A stretch of DNA of 64,000 nt from PCRC01 sp040384665 (GTDB taxonomy: Bacteria > Pseudomonadota > Gammaproteobacteria > Burkholderiales > Burkholderiaceae_C), in contig JAZKIY010000065.1 in NCBI GenBank assembly GCA_040384665.1, forward strand, positions 1 through 64,000, written 5' to 3'. The notes beneath the pieces are model-generated. The model saw nothing but the letters and a program-made list of their open reading frames with translations. It did not search any database and had not been told where the DNA came from. Both the position numbers and the translations under genes were made by a program. Positions 15,675 through 24,548 of the stretch are shown piece after piece (the first letter of the stretch is position 1; each line of letters starts with the position of its first letter).

Positions 15675-16616
15675 ATGCCGCTCCTTCGCCGCCAGGCCAT
15701 CGCGTCCCTGCTCACCCTGCTGCCGGCCTTGCCCGGCCACGCGCAACGCCAGACCGTGCCGGCCGACGCGGGCGAGGACGTGGTGGTGGAAGCGCTCAAG
15801 GTGGGCAGCGCCCACATCGAACTGCAGTTCGCCCCCGGCTTCAACGCCACCCAGCGGGCGCTGGCCAAGCAGTGGGTGCTGCGCTCGGCCAACGCCGTGA
15901 CCGCGTACTTTGGCCGCTACCCGGTGGATGGCGGCGAGATTGTGGTGGTGCCCACCCACGGCAGCGGCGTGAACGGTGGCACCACCTTCAACGGCCCACC
16001 GCCCACGGTGCGCGTCAACCTGGGCCGCGACACCTCTGCCGCACGGCTGCTGGACGACTGGGTCATGGTGCACGAGATGGTGCACCTCGCCATTCCCTAC
16101 CTGCCGCGCCGCCACAACTGGTTCCACGAGGGCGCCGCGACGTATGTGGAGATCATCGCCCGGGCGCGGGCCGGGCTCACCACCGCCAGCAGCGTCTGGG
16201 TGCAGTTGCCCGCCAGCCTGCACCAAGGCCTGCCCCAGCCGGGCGACCGCGGGCTGGACTTCACCCCGAGCTGGGGCCGCACCTACTGGGGCGGCGCGAT
16301 GTTCTGCCTGCTGGCCGACGTGGCCATGCGCCAACGCAGCCACAACCGCGTCGGCCTGCAAGACGCACTGCGCGGCCTGGTGGCCAGCGGCAGCCACTAC
16401 GGTGTGGCGCTGAGCCTGGAAGAAACGCTGAAGCGCGCCGACCGGGCCACCGGCATGGCGGTGCTGGCCGAGCTGTATGCCGGCATGAAAGACAAGCCGG
16501 TCACGCCCGACCTGCCCCAGCTGTGGAAGGACCTGGGCGTGGAGATTGTGGGCCGCAGCGTCAGCCTGCGGGACGACGCGCCGCTGTCGGCGGTGCGCCG
16601 GGCCATCACCGCCTGA
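15675..16616 (+). CDS. Exported gluzincin-type metallopeptidase, function unknown
   Basis: A 313-residue protein with a signal peptide (cleavage near LPGHA) and a zinc motif His133-Glu-Met-Val-His137. A third ligand candidate is Glu152 in FHEGAATY. This HExxH plus W/F-H-E-G-x-A arrangement is that of gluzincin peptidases related to family M1-like or M61-like domains. GSGVNGGTTFNGPPPTVRVN upstream could form the substrate-binding edge. Likely periplasmic. It follows the thioredoxin-TPR gene on the same strand by 90 bp. I do not recognise a characterised homologue. Confidence 0.8.
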   Translation: MPLLRRQAIASLLTLLPALPGHAQRQTVPADAGEDVVVEALKVGSAHIELQFAPGFNATQRALAKQWVLRSANAVTAYFGRYPVDGGEIVVVPTHGSGVNGGTTFNGPPPTVRVNLGRDTSAARLLDDWVMVHEMVHLAIPYLPRRHNWFHEGAATYVEIIARARAGLTTASSVWVQLPASLHQGLPQPGDRGLDFTPSWGRTYWGGAMFCLLADVAMRQRSHNRVGLQDALRGLVASGSHYGVALSLEETLKRADRATGMAVLAELYAGMKDKPVTPDLPQLWKDLGVEIVGRSVSLRDDAPLSAVRRAITA

Positions 16617-16628
16617 GCCTGTGGCGGC

Positions 16629-17522
16629 TCAGCCCAGCAGGCGCTGCAGGGCTTCGCGGTACTTGGCCGCGGTGTTGGCAATCACCTCGGCCGGCAGCGT
16701 GGGCGCGGGCGGCGCCTTGTCCCACGGCTGCTGTTCCAGCCAGTCGCGCAGGAACTGCTTGTCGTAGCTCGGCGGGTTGCGGCCTTCGGCATGGGCTTTT
16801 TCATACGACTCTGCCGGCCAGTAGCGGGACGAATCGGGTGTCAGCACCTCGTCCATGAGCACCAGCGCGCCGTCTTTGTCCAGGCCGAACTCGAACTTGG
16901 TGTCGGCAATGATGATGCCCTTGGTGGCGGCAATCGCGCTGGCCGCCTTGTACAGCGCGATGGAGATGTCGCGGATGCGGCCAGCCAGGTCGGCGCCGAC
17001 CATCTCGACCGTCCGCTCGAAAGTGATGTTCTCGTCGTGCTCGCCCACCGCCGCCTTGGCGGCCGGGGTGTAAATGGGTTCGGGCAGCCTGGACGCGTTC
17101 TTCAGTCCCTCGGGCAACGGCACGCCACAGACCGAGCGGGTGTCCTGGTACTCCTTCCAGCCGCTGCCGGCCAGGTAGCCACGCACCACGGCTTCCACCG
17201 GAATGGGCTGCAGGCGCTTCACCAGCATGGACCGGCCTTTGACCTGCGGCACTTCGGCGGCTGTCACGGCACTTTCTGGCGCGTCGCCGGTGAGGTGATG
17301 GGTACAGATGTGGCCCAGCTGGTCGAACCAGAACAGCGCCATCTGCGTCAGCAGCTCGCCCTTGCCTGGAATGGGCTCGCCCATGATCACGTCGAACGCG
17401 CTGATGCGGTCGCTCGCCACCATCAGGATGCGGTCGTCGCCCACGGCGTAGTTGTCACGCACCTTGCCACGTGCGAGCAGCGGCAGCGAGGTGAGGGTGG
17501 AGGTGTGCAGTGGGTGGCTCAT
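16629..17522 (-). CDS. purC: Phosphoribosylaminoimidazole-succinocarboxamide synthase
   Basis: A 297-residue SAICAR synthase joining aspartate to CAIR with ATP in purine synthesis. Signature segments are RGKVRDNYAVGDDRILMVASD, RGYLAGSGWKEY and DTKFEFGLDKDG, followed by DEVLTPDSSRYWP. The length matches the longer, yeast-like form common in betaproteobacteria. In related bacteria purC, purE and purK are often adjacent; here two plus-strand genes lie between purC and purE. It converges with the metallopeptidase gene only 12 bp away, without a visible terminator. Confidence 0.97.
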   Translation of the reverse strand: MSHPLHTSTLTSLPLLARGKVRDNYAVGDDRILMVASDRISAFDVIMGEPIPGKGELLTQMALFWFDQLGHICTHHLTGDAPESAVTAAEVPQVKGRSMLVKRLQPIPVEAVVRGYLAGSGWKEYQDTRSVCGVPLPEGLKNASRLPEPIYTPAAKAAVGEHDENITFERTVEMVGADLAGRIRDISIALYKAASAIAATKGIIIADTKFEFGLDKDGALVLMDEVLTPDSSRYWPAESYEKAHAEGRNPPSYDKQFLRDWLEQQPWDKAPPAPTLPAEVIANTAAKYREALQRLLG

Positions 17523-17584
17523 GCGGCGTACAAGGCTGAAATCAACAACCCTGAATCATCGCATGGCGCCGCTACACTGCCCCG

Positions 17585-18556
17585 ATGCGCAAAATCGGCA
17601 TCCTCACCAGCGGCGGCGACGCACCCGGCATGAACGCGGCCATCCGCGCGGCCACCCGTGCCGCGCTGGCGCAGGGTTGGGAGATTTTTGGCGTGCGCAA
17701 TGGCTACGCCGGGCTGATCAGCGATACGCTGCAGCCGCTGGGCGCACGCGAGGTGGGCGGCATCATCCAGCACGGCGGCACGGTGCTGGGCAGCGCCCGC
17801 AGTGCCGAATTCCGCACCGAAGCCGGCCGCACCAAAGCCCTCCGCAACCTGGCGCAGCGCGGCATCGACGCGCTGGTGGTGGTGGGCGGCAACGGTTCGC
17901 AGACCGGCTCGCACGCGCTGGCGCAAGCCGGTTTTGCGGTGGTGGGCGTGGCCTCCACCATCGACAACGACATTGTGGGCACCGACACCACCATTGGCGT
18001 GGACACGGCGGTGAACGTCACGCTGGAAGCCATCGACCGGCTGCGCACCACCGGCTCGTCACACCAACGCGCGTTTCTGGTCGAGACCATGGGCCGGCAC
18101 TGCGGCCACATCGCGCTGATGGCCGGCATCGCCGGCGGCGCAGAGGTGATTGCCATCCCCGAATTCGACATCGAGCCCCACGAGGTGGCCGAACGCCTGC
18201 GCGCCGCCTACCAGCGCGGCAAGACCCACGCCATCGTGGTGGTGGCCGAAGGCGCGAAACACAACGCACAGGCCATGGTGCAGCACTTTGCCGAACACCG
18301 CGACGCGATTGGTTTTGAGCTGCGCCTCACCACGCTGGGCCACATGGTGCGCGGCGGCATCCCCACCGCGGCCGACCGGGTGCTCGCCACGCGGTTGGGC
18401 GCAGCGGCGGTGGCGCAGCTGGCACAAGGCACCCACGGCGTGCTGGTGGGCACCCGCGGACTGGACATAACCACCACACCGCTGGCCGACGTGGCTGGCC
18501 AGACCAAGCCGGTGGATGTGAAGCTGCTGGAACTGGCGCGGGTGCTGGCGCAGTAG
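17585..18556 (+). CDS. pfkA: 6-phosphofructokinase family protein
   Basis: A 323-residue PfkA-type phosphofructokinase, close to the usual bacterial length. ILTSGGDAPGMNAAIR at the N-terminus, the catalytic TIDND (Asp127, same number as in E. coli), MGRHCGHIAL and the substrate-binding GHMVRGGIPTAADR are all present. The ATP/magnesium loop, usually GGDGS, reads GGNGS with Asn103 in place of the magnesium-contacting aspartate. The residue decides between ATP and pyrophosphate use in this family only together with the next position (Gly104, the ATP-type residue, is kept). Phosphoryl donor and direction of flux are therefore uncertain. Confidence 0.88.
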   Translation: MRKIGILTSGGDAPGMNAAIRAATRAALAQGWEIFGVRNGYAGLISDTLQPLGAREVGGIIQHGGTVLGSARSAEFRTEAGRTKALRNLAQRGIDALVVVGGNGSQTGSHALAQAGFAVVGVASTIDNDIVGTDTTIGVDTAVNVTLEAIDRLRTTGSSHQRAFLVETMGRHCGHIALMAGIAGGAEVIAIPEFDIEPHEVAERLRAAYQRGKTHAIVVVAEGAKHNAQAMVQHFAEHRDAIGFELRLTTLGHMVRGGIPTAADRVLATRLGAAAVAQLAQGTHGVLVGTRGLDITTTPLADVAGQTKPVDVKLLELARVLAQ

Positions 18557-18563
18557 CACGCAT

Positions 18564-19026
18564 TCACGCTGCCGTCGGCAGCCGGGCCTCGCGGCGCTTC
18601 ACCAACGCACGGACCATGATGGCCACCACCAACGCGTTGGCGACCAACACCGCCGCCCGCAACGCGGTGGGGCGGTGCAAGAACTCGAAGACCTCAATCG
18701 GCAGGTAGATGCCCCCGCTGCCTGCGGCCAGCCACTCGGCCCAGGGGCGTTCTTTCAGCAGGCCATAGGCTTCCACCAGCCGCACCGTGGAATAGGCCGC
18801 CGCCCCCAGCGCCAGCAGCAGCAACCGCGAATCCTGCAGATGGCTTGCGGCATCGAGAAAGATCTGCGGGTATTTGGCGGCCGGGTTGAGGTGCAGGTGC
18901 GCCAGCAACCGTGTCGCCAGGGCCACCACGTCCTTGTGCAGCAGCGACAACAGGCCCGTGGCCGCCACCAGAACCAGCACGCCCTTGAAAGCTTCAAAAA
19001 GGGCGATGAGACGGACGGCGCGGTTC
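18564..19026 (-). CDS. DUF2127 family membrane protein
   Basis: A roughly 154-residue integral membrane protein with four hydrophobic segments. It matches what I recall of DUF2127: IALFEAFKGVLVLVAATGLL at the start, RLVEAYGLLKERPWAEW in the middle and LPIEVFEFLHRPT near the end. Function unknown. The start is probably a GTG at 19028-19026 that overlaps the stop of the upstream GFA gene (GTGA), so the coding region may begin two bases further than the end given. It is the last gene of a four- to five-gene minus-strand accessory group. Confidence 0.82.
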
Positions 19027-19372
19027 ACATGGAGCGGCCATCGAACTGCGTCACAGGCACCGCGGCGGGATCGACACCCTCCAGACAGCGGATGTTGATC
19101 GCAGCCATGCGGTTGCCCTTGGGGTCAACGCCCTCGCCATACGGGTGAATCCCACAGGTGGCGCAGAACCGGTGCTGGACCACGTGCTTGTTGAACAGGT
19201 AGGTGCCGGCGTTGTCATCCGGGGTGAGCAGGTGCAGGGTGTCGCGCGGCACAAACCACATGAGTGCCCCTTTTCTCTGGCATATCGAGCAGTTGCACGA
19301 CATCACACCGCTGATCTCACCCTCTACCGTGAATGCCACCTTGCCGCAGTGGCAGCTTCCCTTGTATTGCAT
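19025..19372 (-). CDS. GFA/CENP-V domain protein
   Basis: A 115-residue single-domain protein of the glutathione-dependent formaldehyde-activating (GFA) family. Zinc-binding cysteines appear in the family order: CHCG (residues 8-11), CNCSICQRKG (about 26-35) and FCATCGIHPYGEG (about 69-81). Family members bind zinc and in a few cases act on S-hydroxymethylglutathione or related thiol adducts; most are uncharacterised. It overlaps the DUF2127 gene by 4 bp. The formaldehyde-detoxification genes of this genome are elsewhere (45.3-47.3 kb). Confidence 0.88.
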   Translation of the reverse strand: MQYKGSCHCGKVAFTVEGEISGVMSCNCSICQRKGALMWFVPRDTLHLLTPDDNAGTYLFNKHVVQHRFCATCGIHPYGEGVDPKGNRMAAINIRCLEGVDPAAVPVTQFDGRSM

Positions 19373-19447
19373 GTGTCGGCTCCATGTTCCGTGGCTGAAG
19401 CAGCGACTGTACCCATGGATGGGGAGGATGCCAACCTGGCAAAAGGG

Positions 19448-19861
19448 CTAGGCCACCGCTTCCCGAAACTGCACGACATTGCCTTCCGGGTCGTAACCGT
19501 CACAGGCACGGAAGCCCCTCGCCTCCCACTCTTTGGATGTCGGTGACAAGCCACCGCCGAGCGCTGGCGCCATGGCCCTTGCCGCCGCGAGGCTGGCCAC
19601 CGGAAAGACCAGCTTCACCGGCACCGCCTCGCGCAGTTGTGGCGGTGAGGTGATGCTGATCGATGCAGCGATCTTTTGGGGAATGCCGTGCAGCACCAAC
19701 TGAAAATGTGGCCGTTCCAGCACGATGTGGTCACTCTCGGTGGCAACCACCACCAGCCCCACAACACCTTCGTAGAAACGTGCGACGCGCGGCAGGTCTT
19801 TGGCGAACAGGACGGCGCCGGGTTGGGGCAGGTTCGGTGTGTTCATTTCTGATTGGGCCAT
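19448..19861 (-). CDS. VOC (glyoxalase/bleomycin-resistance) family protein
   Basis: A protein of up to 137 residues with the paired beta-alpha-beta-beta-beta motifs of the vicinal-oxygen-chelate fold: GAVLFAKDLPRVARFYEGVVG at the start and CDGYDPEGNVVQFREA at the end, with a likely metal-ligand Glu near the C-terminus. Function cannot be assigned from sequence. A second start, MNTPNLPQPG, five codons in, is equally plausible. It belongs to the accessory minus-strand group that also holds another VOC gene. Confidence 0.8.
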   Translation of the reverse strand: MAQSEMNTPNLPQPGAVLFAKDLPRVARFYEGVVGLVVVATESDHIVLERPHFQLVLHGIPQKIAASISITSPPQLREAVPVKLVFPVASLAAARAMAPALGGGLSPTSKEWEARGFRACDGYDPEGNVVQFREAVA

Positions 19862-19925
19862 GGCTCAAAAGGAAGTTGGCATCTGTCCCCAATTTTTCTG
19901 CGGGGCGGGTCCCGGTGCAACGGGT

Positions 19926-20315
19926 CTAGCCCTTCTGCCGTGCATAGCTCACCGTCAGGATTTCCCACTGGTGCCCGTCGGGCTCATTCCAATAGAGCAT
20001 GCGGCCGCCATGGTCGGTGTTGACCCGCCGATCAATAGGACCGCGCACGCTGCTGCGGTAGGGAATGGCGGCGGCCTGAATGCGGCCAAGCACGCCGTCG
20101 AACACGGTTTCACTCACCCGAAAGCAGAAATGGTAAACCGGAAAATCTTCGTCCGTCTCAATGAAGTCCAGCGTCAACCCCTCGTTCACGTACACCGCAA
20201 AAAATGGCCCTGCCTGCGCCGGCCCACAGGGCACATCGAGCAGTTCCGCCAGGCGTCTGGCTGAAGCGGCCGCGGTGCGGGACGGCACAATGGTGTGGTC
20301 AAGTTGAATGGTCAT
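19926..20315 (-). CDS. VOC family protein
   Basis: About 129 residues from the chosen start MTIQLDHTIVP; an in-frame start 14 codons upstream exists but adds a non-conserved tail. LDHTIVPSRTAAASARRLAELL, VYHFCFRVSE and GGRMLYWNEPDGHQWEILTVSY follow the VOC fold, and the His and Glu residues in these segments are the usual metal ligands. It resembles dioxygenase- or glyoxalase-like proteins of unknown substrate. It is the first of two VOC genes transcribed together. Confidence 0.82.
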   Translation of the reverse strand: MTIQLDHTIVPSRTAAASARRLAELLDVPCGPAQAGPFFAVYVNEGLTLDFIETDEDFPVYHFCFRVSETVFDGVLGRIQAAAIPYRSSVRGPIDRRVNTDHGGRMLYWNEPDGHQWEILTVSYARQKG

Positions 20316-20418
20316 GCTGGGATGCCGGGTGTGCCCTGAGTTCTCCTGGTCAGGCATGCACCGGCGATGGCTGAACCACCTTCCGCGTCAGCCGCCGCTT
20401 CAAACCCAGCGCCGGCTT

Positions 20419-20901
20419 TTATTCAGCAGATAAGGCTGCGGATCGTTCTTCATTGGCTACAAAGCGGATGTGCCTGCAAAGACCAGCGTAATAAACCACT
20501 ACCAACAATAAAGTGATTGCCGTGTCTAGATAGCTTCCTTTTTCTTCTATCGGTATTCCAAGCAGTGCCGCAAGAACGTAACCGATCAAGATCACTGGCA
20601 CGAGTAGAACTAAGACCCGCATCAGACACACCCATCCTATGGACATATACCGCTCCAAAAATGAATGCCCCGCTGCGCCACCGTTCGATCTGTAGGCCAA
20701 CACCGTACCGAGCGCGGTACTGCTTATCATGACCACTGAAACCACCTTCCCCCAAAGGGTGGTGTCCTCGGAGACGAAGCGAAATTCAAGCAGTACCGAA
20801 GTCGCCATAGCGCCACAAAATAAATACCAGAAGCGCGTCTGCTCAGTCAGCGTTCTGGCAATCAGCTCGGCTCTAAGTTTTTTGATGTTCCACCAATACA
20901 T
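20419..20901 (-). CDS. Hypothetical membrane protein with AT-rich coding sequence
   Basis: A 160-residue protein with about four hydrophobic segments (roughly residues 25-42, 50-68, 90-115 and 122-142 by inspection). I do not recognise the family. The ATG giving MYWWNIKKLRAEL is preferred to an in-frame TTG three codons upstream. Base composition and codon use are visibly more AT-rich than in all neighbouring genes, which suggests recent acquisition. It sits between the VOC genes and fba, in a position where many Burkholderiales have purC directly after fba. Confidence 0.65.
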   Translation of the reverse strand: MYWWNIKKLRAELIARTLTEQTRFWYLFCGAMATSVLLEFRFVSEDTTLWGKVVSVVMISSTALGTVLAYRSNGGAAGHSFLERYMSIGWVCLMRVLVLLVPVILIGYVLAALLGIPIEEKGSYLDTAITLLLVVVYYAGLCRHIRFVANEERSAALSAE

Positions 20902-20964
20902 GGCACACAACCCTGGCTGTTGATTTGCAATAGGTTATTCCCACCGGAAAGGGGAAGCGCCCAC

Positions 20965-22029
20965 TCAGTTCACCACCTGCGCCAACTCCCCTTTGGCGTA
21001 CTGCCCAGCCACCACCTGCAGGCTGTGGCCCTTGATCTTGGCGCCCTGGCCTTCGCAACCGAACTCGATGTAGCGCTGCTTGCAGATGGCCTTGGCGGCT
21101 TCGCGGGCGGGCTTGAGCCATTCGCGGGCATCGAACTTGTCGGGGTTCTCAAACAGGAACTTGCGCACCGCGCCGGTCATGGCCATGCGGATGTCGGTGT
21201 CGATGTTGATCTTGCGCACGCCATAGCGGATGGCTTCCTGAATCTCCTTGACCGGCACGCCGTAGGTCTGCTTCATCTTGCCGCCGTACTGGTTGATGAT
21301 GTCCAGCAGGTCCTGCGGCACGCTGGAGCTGCCGTGCATCACCAGGTGGGTGTTGGGAATGCGCTTGTTGATTTCCTTCACGCGGGAAATCGCCAGGATG
21401 TCGCCGGTGGGCGGGCGGCTGAACTTGTAGGCGCCGTGGCTGGTGCCAATGGCGATGGCCAGCGCGTCGAGCTGGGTGGCCTTGACGAACTGGGCGGCCT
21501 CTTCGGGGTCGGTCAGCATCTGGCTGTGGTCCAGCTTGCCTTCGGCGCCAACGCCGTCTTCTTCGCCCGCCTCGCCGGTTTCCAGGTTGCCCAGGCAGCC
21601 GAGCTCACCTTCCACGGTGACGCCAACCTTGTGCGCCATGTCCACGACCTTGCGTGTCACGTCCACGTTGTAGGCAAAGTCGGCCGGGGTCTTGCCGTCT
21701 TCGCGCAGCGAGCCGTCCATCATCACCGAGCCGAAGCCCAGCTGAATCGCACCTTCGCAGATCTTGGGGCTGGTGCCGTGGTCCTGGTGCATCACCAGCG
21801 GAATGTGCGGGTAGGCCTCGCAGGCGGCCTGGATCAGGTGCTTGATGAAGGACTCGCCAGCGTATTTGCGGGCGCCGGCGCTGGCCTGCAGGATGACCGG
21901 TGAACCCACCTCGTCGGCTGCGGCCATCACGGCCTGCACCTGTTCCAGGTTGTTGACGTTAAACGCTGGAATGCCGTAGCCGTTCGCGGCGGCGTGGTCC
22001 AGCAGCTCGCGCATCGAGACGAGTGCCAT
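20965..22029 (-). CDS. fba: Fructose-bisphosphate aldolase, class II
   Basis: A 354-residue zinc-dependent aldolase (Calvin-cycle/long form common in proteobacteria) that cleaves or forms fructose 1,6-bisphosphate. The catalytic and zinc-binding parts are visible in VMHQDHGTSP (around residues 78-87), VEGELGCLG and GTSHGAYKFSRPPTGD, followed by LVMHGSSSVP. Start MALVSMRELLDHAAANGYG is canonical. Together with pgk and pyk downstream on the same strand it forms a lower-glycolysis cluster. Confidence 0.97.
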   Translation of the reverse strand: MALVSMRELLDHAAANGYGIPAFNVNNLEQVQAVMAAADEVGSPVILQASAGARKYAGESFIKHLIQAACEAYPHIPLVMHQDHGTSPKICEGAIQLGFGSVMMDGSLREDGKTPADFAYNVDVTRKVVDMAHKVGVTVEGELGCLGNLETGEAGEEDGVGAEGKLDHSQMLTDPEEAAQFVKATQLDALAIAIGTSHGAYKFSRPPTGDILAISRVKEINKRIPNTHLVMHGSSSVPQDLLDIINQYGGKMKQTYGVPVKEIQEAIRYGVRKINIDTDIRMAMTGAVRKFLFENPDKFDAREWLKPAREAAKAICKQRYIEFGCEGQGAKIKGHSLQVVAGQYAKGELAQVVN

Positions 22030-22109
22030 GGGTAAATCCTCAGGGGGTGGGTGGTAACCCGGTTGTAACTGCCCCGGATTTTACCCGTGCCGACATTGGC
22101 ACGGCGCGT

Positions 22110-22976
22110 TCAGGCGGCCTTGTTGGCTTTGACGAACTCGGCCACCCGGTCCAGTACCGGCGCCAGCAGGCGCAGTGGCTTGGCCAGCGAGCCGATGATG
22201 GTGACGTGGCTGACGCCATCGAAAATTTCGGTCTGAACCGGCACGCCCGCGTCGCGCAGTTTTTTCGACAGGCCTTCGGTGTTGCGCACCGGGTTCACCA
22301 GCGTGTCGTTGCGGGCGGCCAGCAGCAGGGTTCGGGGCGCGGCCTTGCTGGCGTGCAACAGCGGCTGGCTGTCGGGCGGTGTGTTGGGCCAGCTGAAGGC
22401 CACCTGCACATCGGGATTGACGATGGGCAGGAAATCGTAGGGGCCGGCAATGCCGATGAAGCCTGCCAGCTGCTCGGGCCGCATGCCCACCGCCCCCAGC
22501 CAGCGCGGGTCCAGCGCCACCATGGCGGCGTTGTAGCCGCCGGCGCTGTGGCCCATCACAAAGAGTTTTTTCGGGTCGGCGCCAAAGCGTTTGGCGTTGT
22601 CGGCCACCCATTTCACCGCCAGCGCGCTGTCCTGCAGGAACACCGGGTAGCGCACCTCGGGGCTGAGCCGGTAGTCGGCAATCAGCGTGACGATGCCGCG
22701 CGAGGCCAGTGCTTCACCGGCAAACAAATAGTCGGCCCGGTCGCCCGTGGTCCAGCTGCCGCCGTAGAAAAACACCACCACCGGTGCGTCGGGCACCGGC
22801 GGGTTGGGCTGGTAGACGTCGATTTTCTGCCGGGCGTTCGGGCCGTAGGCCTGGTCGCTGGTGAGGGTATAGGTGCTGCTGGGCGCCAGCGCGTTGATGA
22901 TGCGCAGCGGCGAGCAGGCTTGCAGCAGCGGGGTGAAGGCGGCGGCCAGCAGGCCAAACAGACCGGCGCGGCGCAT
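22110..22976 (-). CDS. Lipoprotein alpha/beta hydrolase (carboxylesterase-like)
   Basis: A 288-residue protein with a lipoprotein signal (MRRAGLFGLLAAAFTPLLQAC). The HSL/carboxylesterase-type oxyanion segment FFYGGSW and the nucleophile GHSAGGYNAA are present. The acid and histidine probably lie in AARNDTLV and GVSHVTI. It resembles small esterases of the BD-FAE type, but the substrate is unknown. A GTG seven codons upstream is an alternative start. It lies between pyk and fba on the same strand, splitting the glycolytic genes. Confidence 0.85.
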   Translation of the reverse strand: MRRAGLFGLLAAAFTPLLQACSPLRIINALAPSSTYTLTSDQAYGPNARQKIDVYQPNPPVPDAPVVVFFYGGSWTTGDRADYLFAGEALASRGIVTLIADYRLSPEVRYPVFLQDSALAVKWVADNAKRFGADPKKLFVMGHSAGGYNAAMVALDPRWLGAVGMRPEQLAGFIGIAGPYDFLPIVNPDVQVAFSWPNTPPDSQPLLHASKAAPRTLLLAARNDTLVNPVRNTEGLSKKLRDAGVPVQTEIFDGVSHVTIIGSLAKPLRLLAPVLDRVAEFVKANKAA

Positions 22977-23030
22977 GGGGGAAGGTTCTTTGGACACGGA
23001 CTGACTTACGTGGGAGGCGCCATTGCGGAT

Positions 23031-24461
23031 TCAACCGACGCGGCACACTTTCAGCATGTTGGTGCCGCCAGGTGAGCCCATGGGTTCGCCGCAGGTGATG
23101 GCGTAGACATCACCAGTCTGCACGATGTTGCGGCTTTTCAGGTGGGCTTCGGCGTCGGCCAGCGCGGTGTCGCGGTCGACGCTGGTGTCCATCAGCAGCG
23201 GACGCACGTTGCGGTACAGCGCCATCTTGCGCTGCGTGGCAATTTTTGGCGTGAGCGCATAAATCGGCACGTGGATGCGGTGGCGGCTCATCCACAGCGG
23301 GGTGGAGCCGGAGTCGGTCAGCGCGACGATGGCCTTGGCACCCAGATGGTGGGCTGTGAACAGCGCGCCCATCGCAATCGACTGGTCGATGCGGCCAAAG
23401 GTCATGCCGGTGAAGTCGGCGTCGAGCCGCACGTCTTCGGCTTTTTCGGCCTCCACACAGATGTTGGCCATCTCGATGATGGTTTCCAGCGGGTACCTGC
23501 CGGCGGCGGTTTCGGCGCTCAGCATCACCGCGTCGGTGCCGTCCAGCACCGCGTTGGCCACGTCGCTCACCTCGGCCCGGGTGGGCACCGGGTTGGTGAT
23601 CATGCTTTCCATCATTTGCGTGGCGGTGATGACGACCTTGTCGTGCTCGCGCGCCAGGCGGATCATGCGTTTTTGCAGCGCCGGCACGGTGGCATTGCCG
23701 ACCTCGACCGCGAGGTCACCACGGGCCACCATGATGCCGTCGCTGGCCAGCAAAATCTCAACCAGCCTGGGAATCGCCTCGGCCCGCTCGATCTTGGCGA
23801 TCAGCCCCGGCTTGTGGCCGAACTCGGCCGCCGCCACGTTGCACAGCTGGCGCGCCAACTCCATGTCGGTGGCGTTCTTGGGGAAACTCACCGCCACGTA
23901 GTCGGCCTGGAAACGCATCGCGGTGCGGATGTCGTCCATGTCTTTGGCGGTCAGCGCTGGCGCGGTGAGGCCGCCACCCTGCTTGTTGATGCCCTTGTTG
24001 TTGGACAGCTCGCCGCCGAGCTTGACCGTGGTGTGCACCTGCTCGCCCTTGACGGCGTCCACCGTCAGCACGATCAGCCCGTCGTTGAGCAGCAGGCTGT
24101 CGCCGGCCTTCACATCGCGTGGCAGCTCTTTGTAGTCGAGGCCAACGCCGCTCAAGTCGCCCAGCACGGTGCGCGAGGCATCGAGTACAAACTTCGCACC
24201 CGGCACCAGCATGACCTTGCCTTCGGCGAACTTGCCGACGCGGATTTTCGGGCCCTGCAGGTCGGCCATGATGGCCACTTCGCGGCCCGCGCGCTGCGCC
24301 GCTTCACGCACCAGGCGGGCGCGGTCGATGTGGTCTTGCGCCACGCCATGGCTGAAGTTGAGCCGCACCACGTTGACGCCCGCCCGGATCATCTGCTCCA
24401 GCAACGCCGGGTCGCTGGAGGCGGGGCCGAGGGTGGCAACAATCTTGGTGGCGCGGCGCAT
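23031..24461 (-). CDS. pyk: Pyruvate kinase
   Basis: A 476-residue pyruvate kinase making pyruvate and ATP from phosphoenolpyruvate. RRATKIVATLGPASSDP at the N-terminus, FSHG, IAKIERAEAI (catalytic lysine region), DGIMVARGDLAVE and TQMMESM are diagnostic. The C-terminal allosteric domain is complete and ends NMLKVCRVG. The ATG giving MRRATKI is chosen over one 11 codons upstream, as family members start here. pgk precedes it on the same strand; an inverted repeat lies in the 87-bp gap. Confidence 0.97.
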   Translation of the reverse strand: MRRATKIVATLGPASSDPALLEQMIRAGVNVVRLNFSHGVAQDHIDRARLVREAAQRAGREVAIMADLQGPKIRVGKFAEGKVMLVPGAKFVLDASRTVLGDLSGVGLDYKELPRDVKAGDSLLLNDGLIVLTVDAVKGEQVHTTVKLGGELSNNKGINKQGGGLTAPALTAKDMDDIRTAMRFQADYVAVSFPKNATDMELARQLCNVAAAEFGHKPGLIAKIERAEAIPRLVEILLASDGIMVARGDLAVEVGNATVPALQKRMIRLAREHDKVVITATQMMESMITNPVPTRAEVSDVANAVLDGTDAVMLSAETAAGRYPLETIIEMANICVEAEKAEDVRLDADFTGMTFGRIDQSIAMGALFTAHHLGAKAIVALTDSGSTPLWMSRHRIHVPIYALTPKIATQRKMALYRNVRPLLMDTSVDRDTALADAEAHLKSRNIVQTGDVYAITCGEPMGSPGGTNMLKVCRVG

Positions 24462-24504
24462 GGTGGGCTTTCTGGGGTCAGTGGCGGGCAGCACAAAGGC
24501 CTGT

Positions 24505-24544
24505 GCTGTAACCAGGTTTCATTTTCTCATGCACCGGTTACAGC
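24505..24544. repeat. Inverted repeat between pgk and pyk
   Basis: Perfect 9-bp arms GCTGTAACC and GGTTACAGC enclose 22 nt, and the loop ends add a further GGT/ACC pair. The element lies just after the pgk stop. There is no T-run, so it may be an mRNA processing or stability element rather than a terminator. Confidence 0.55.
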
Positions 24545-24548
24545 GCAG

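Noticed and set aside
20419..20901. AT-rich gene considered as part of an insertion sequence
   Set aside because: The protein is a multi-span membrane protein without transposase motifs, and no flanking inverted or direct repeats were found.
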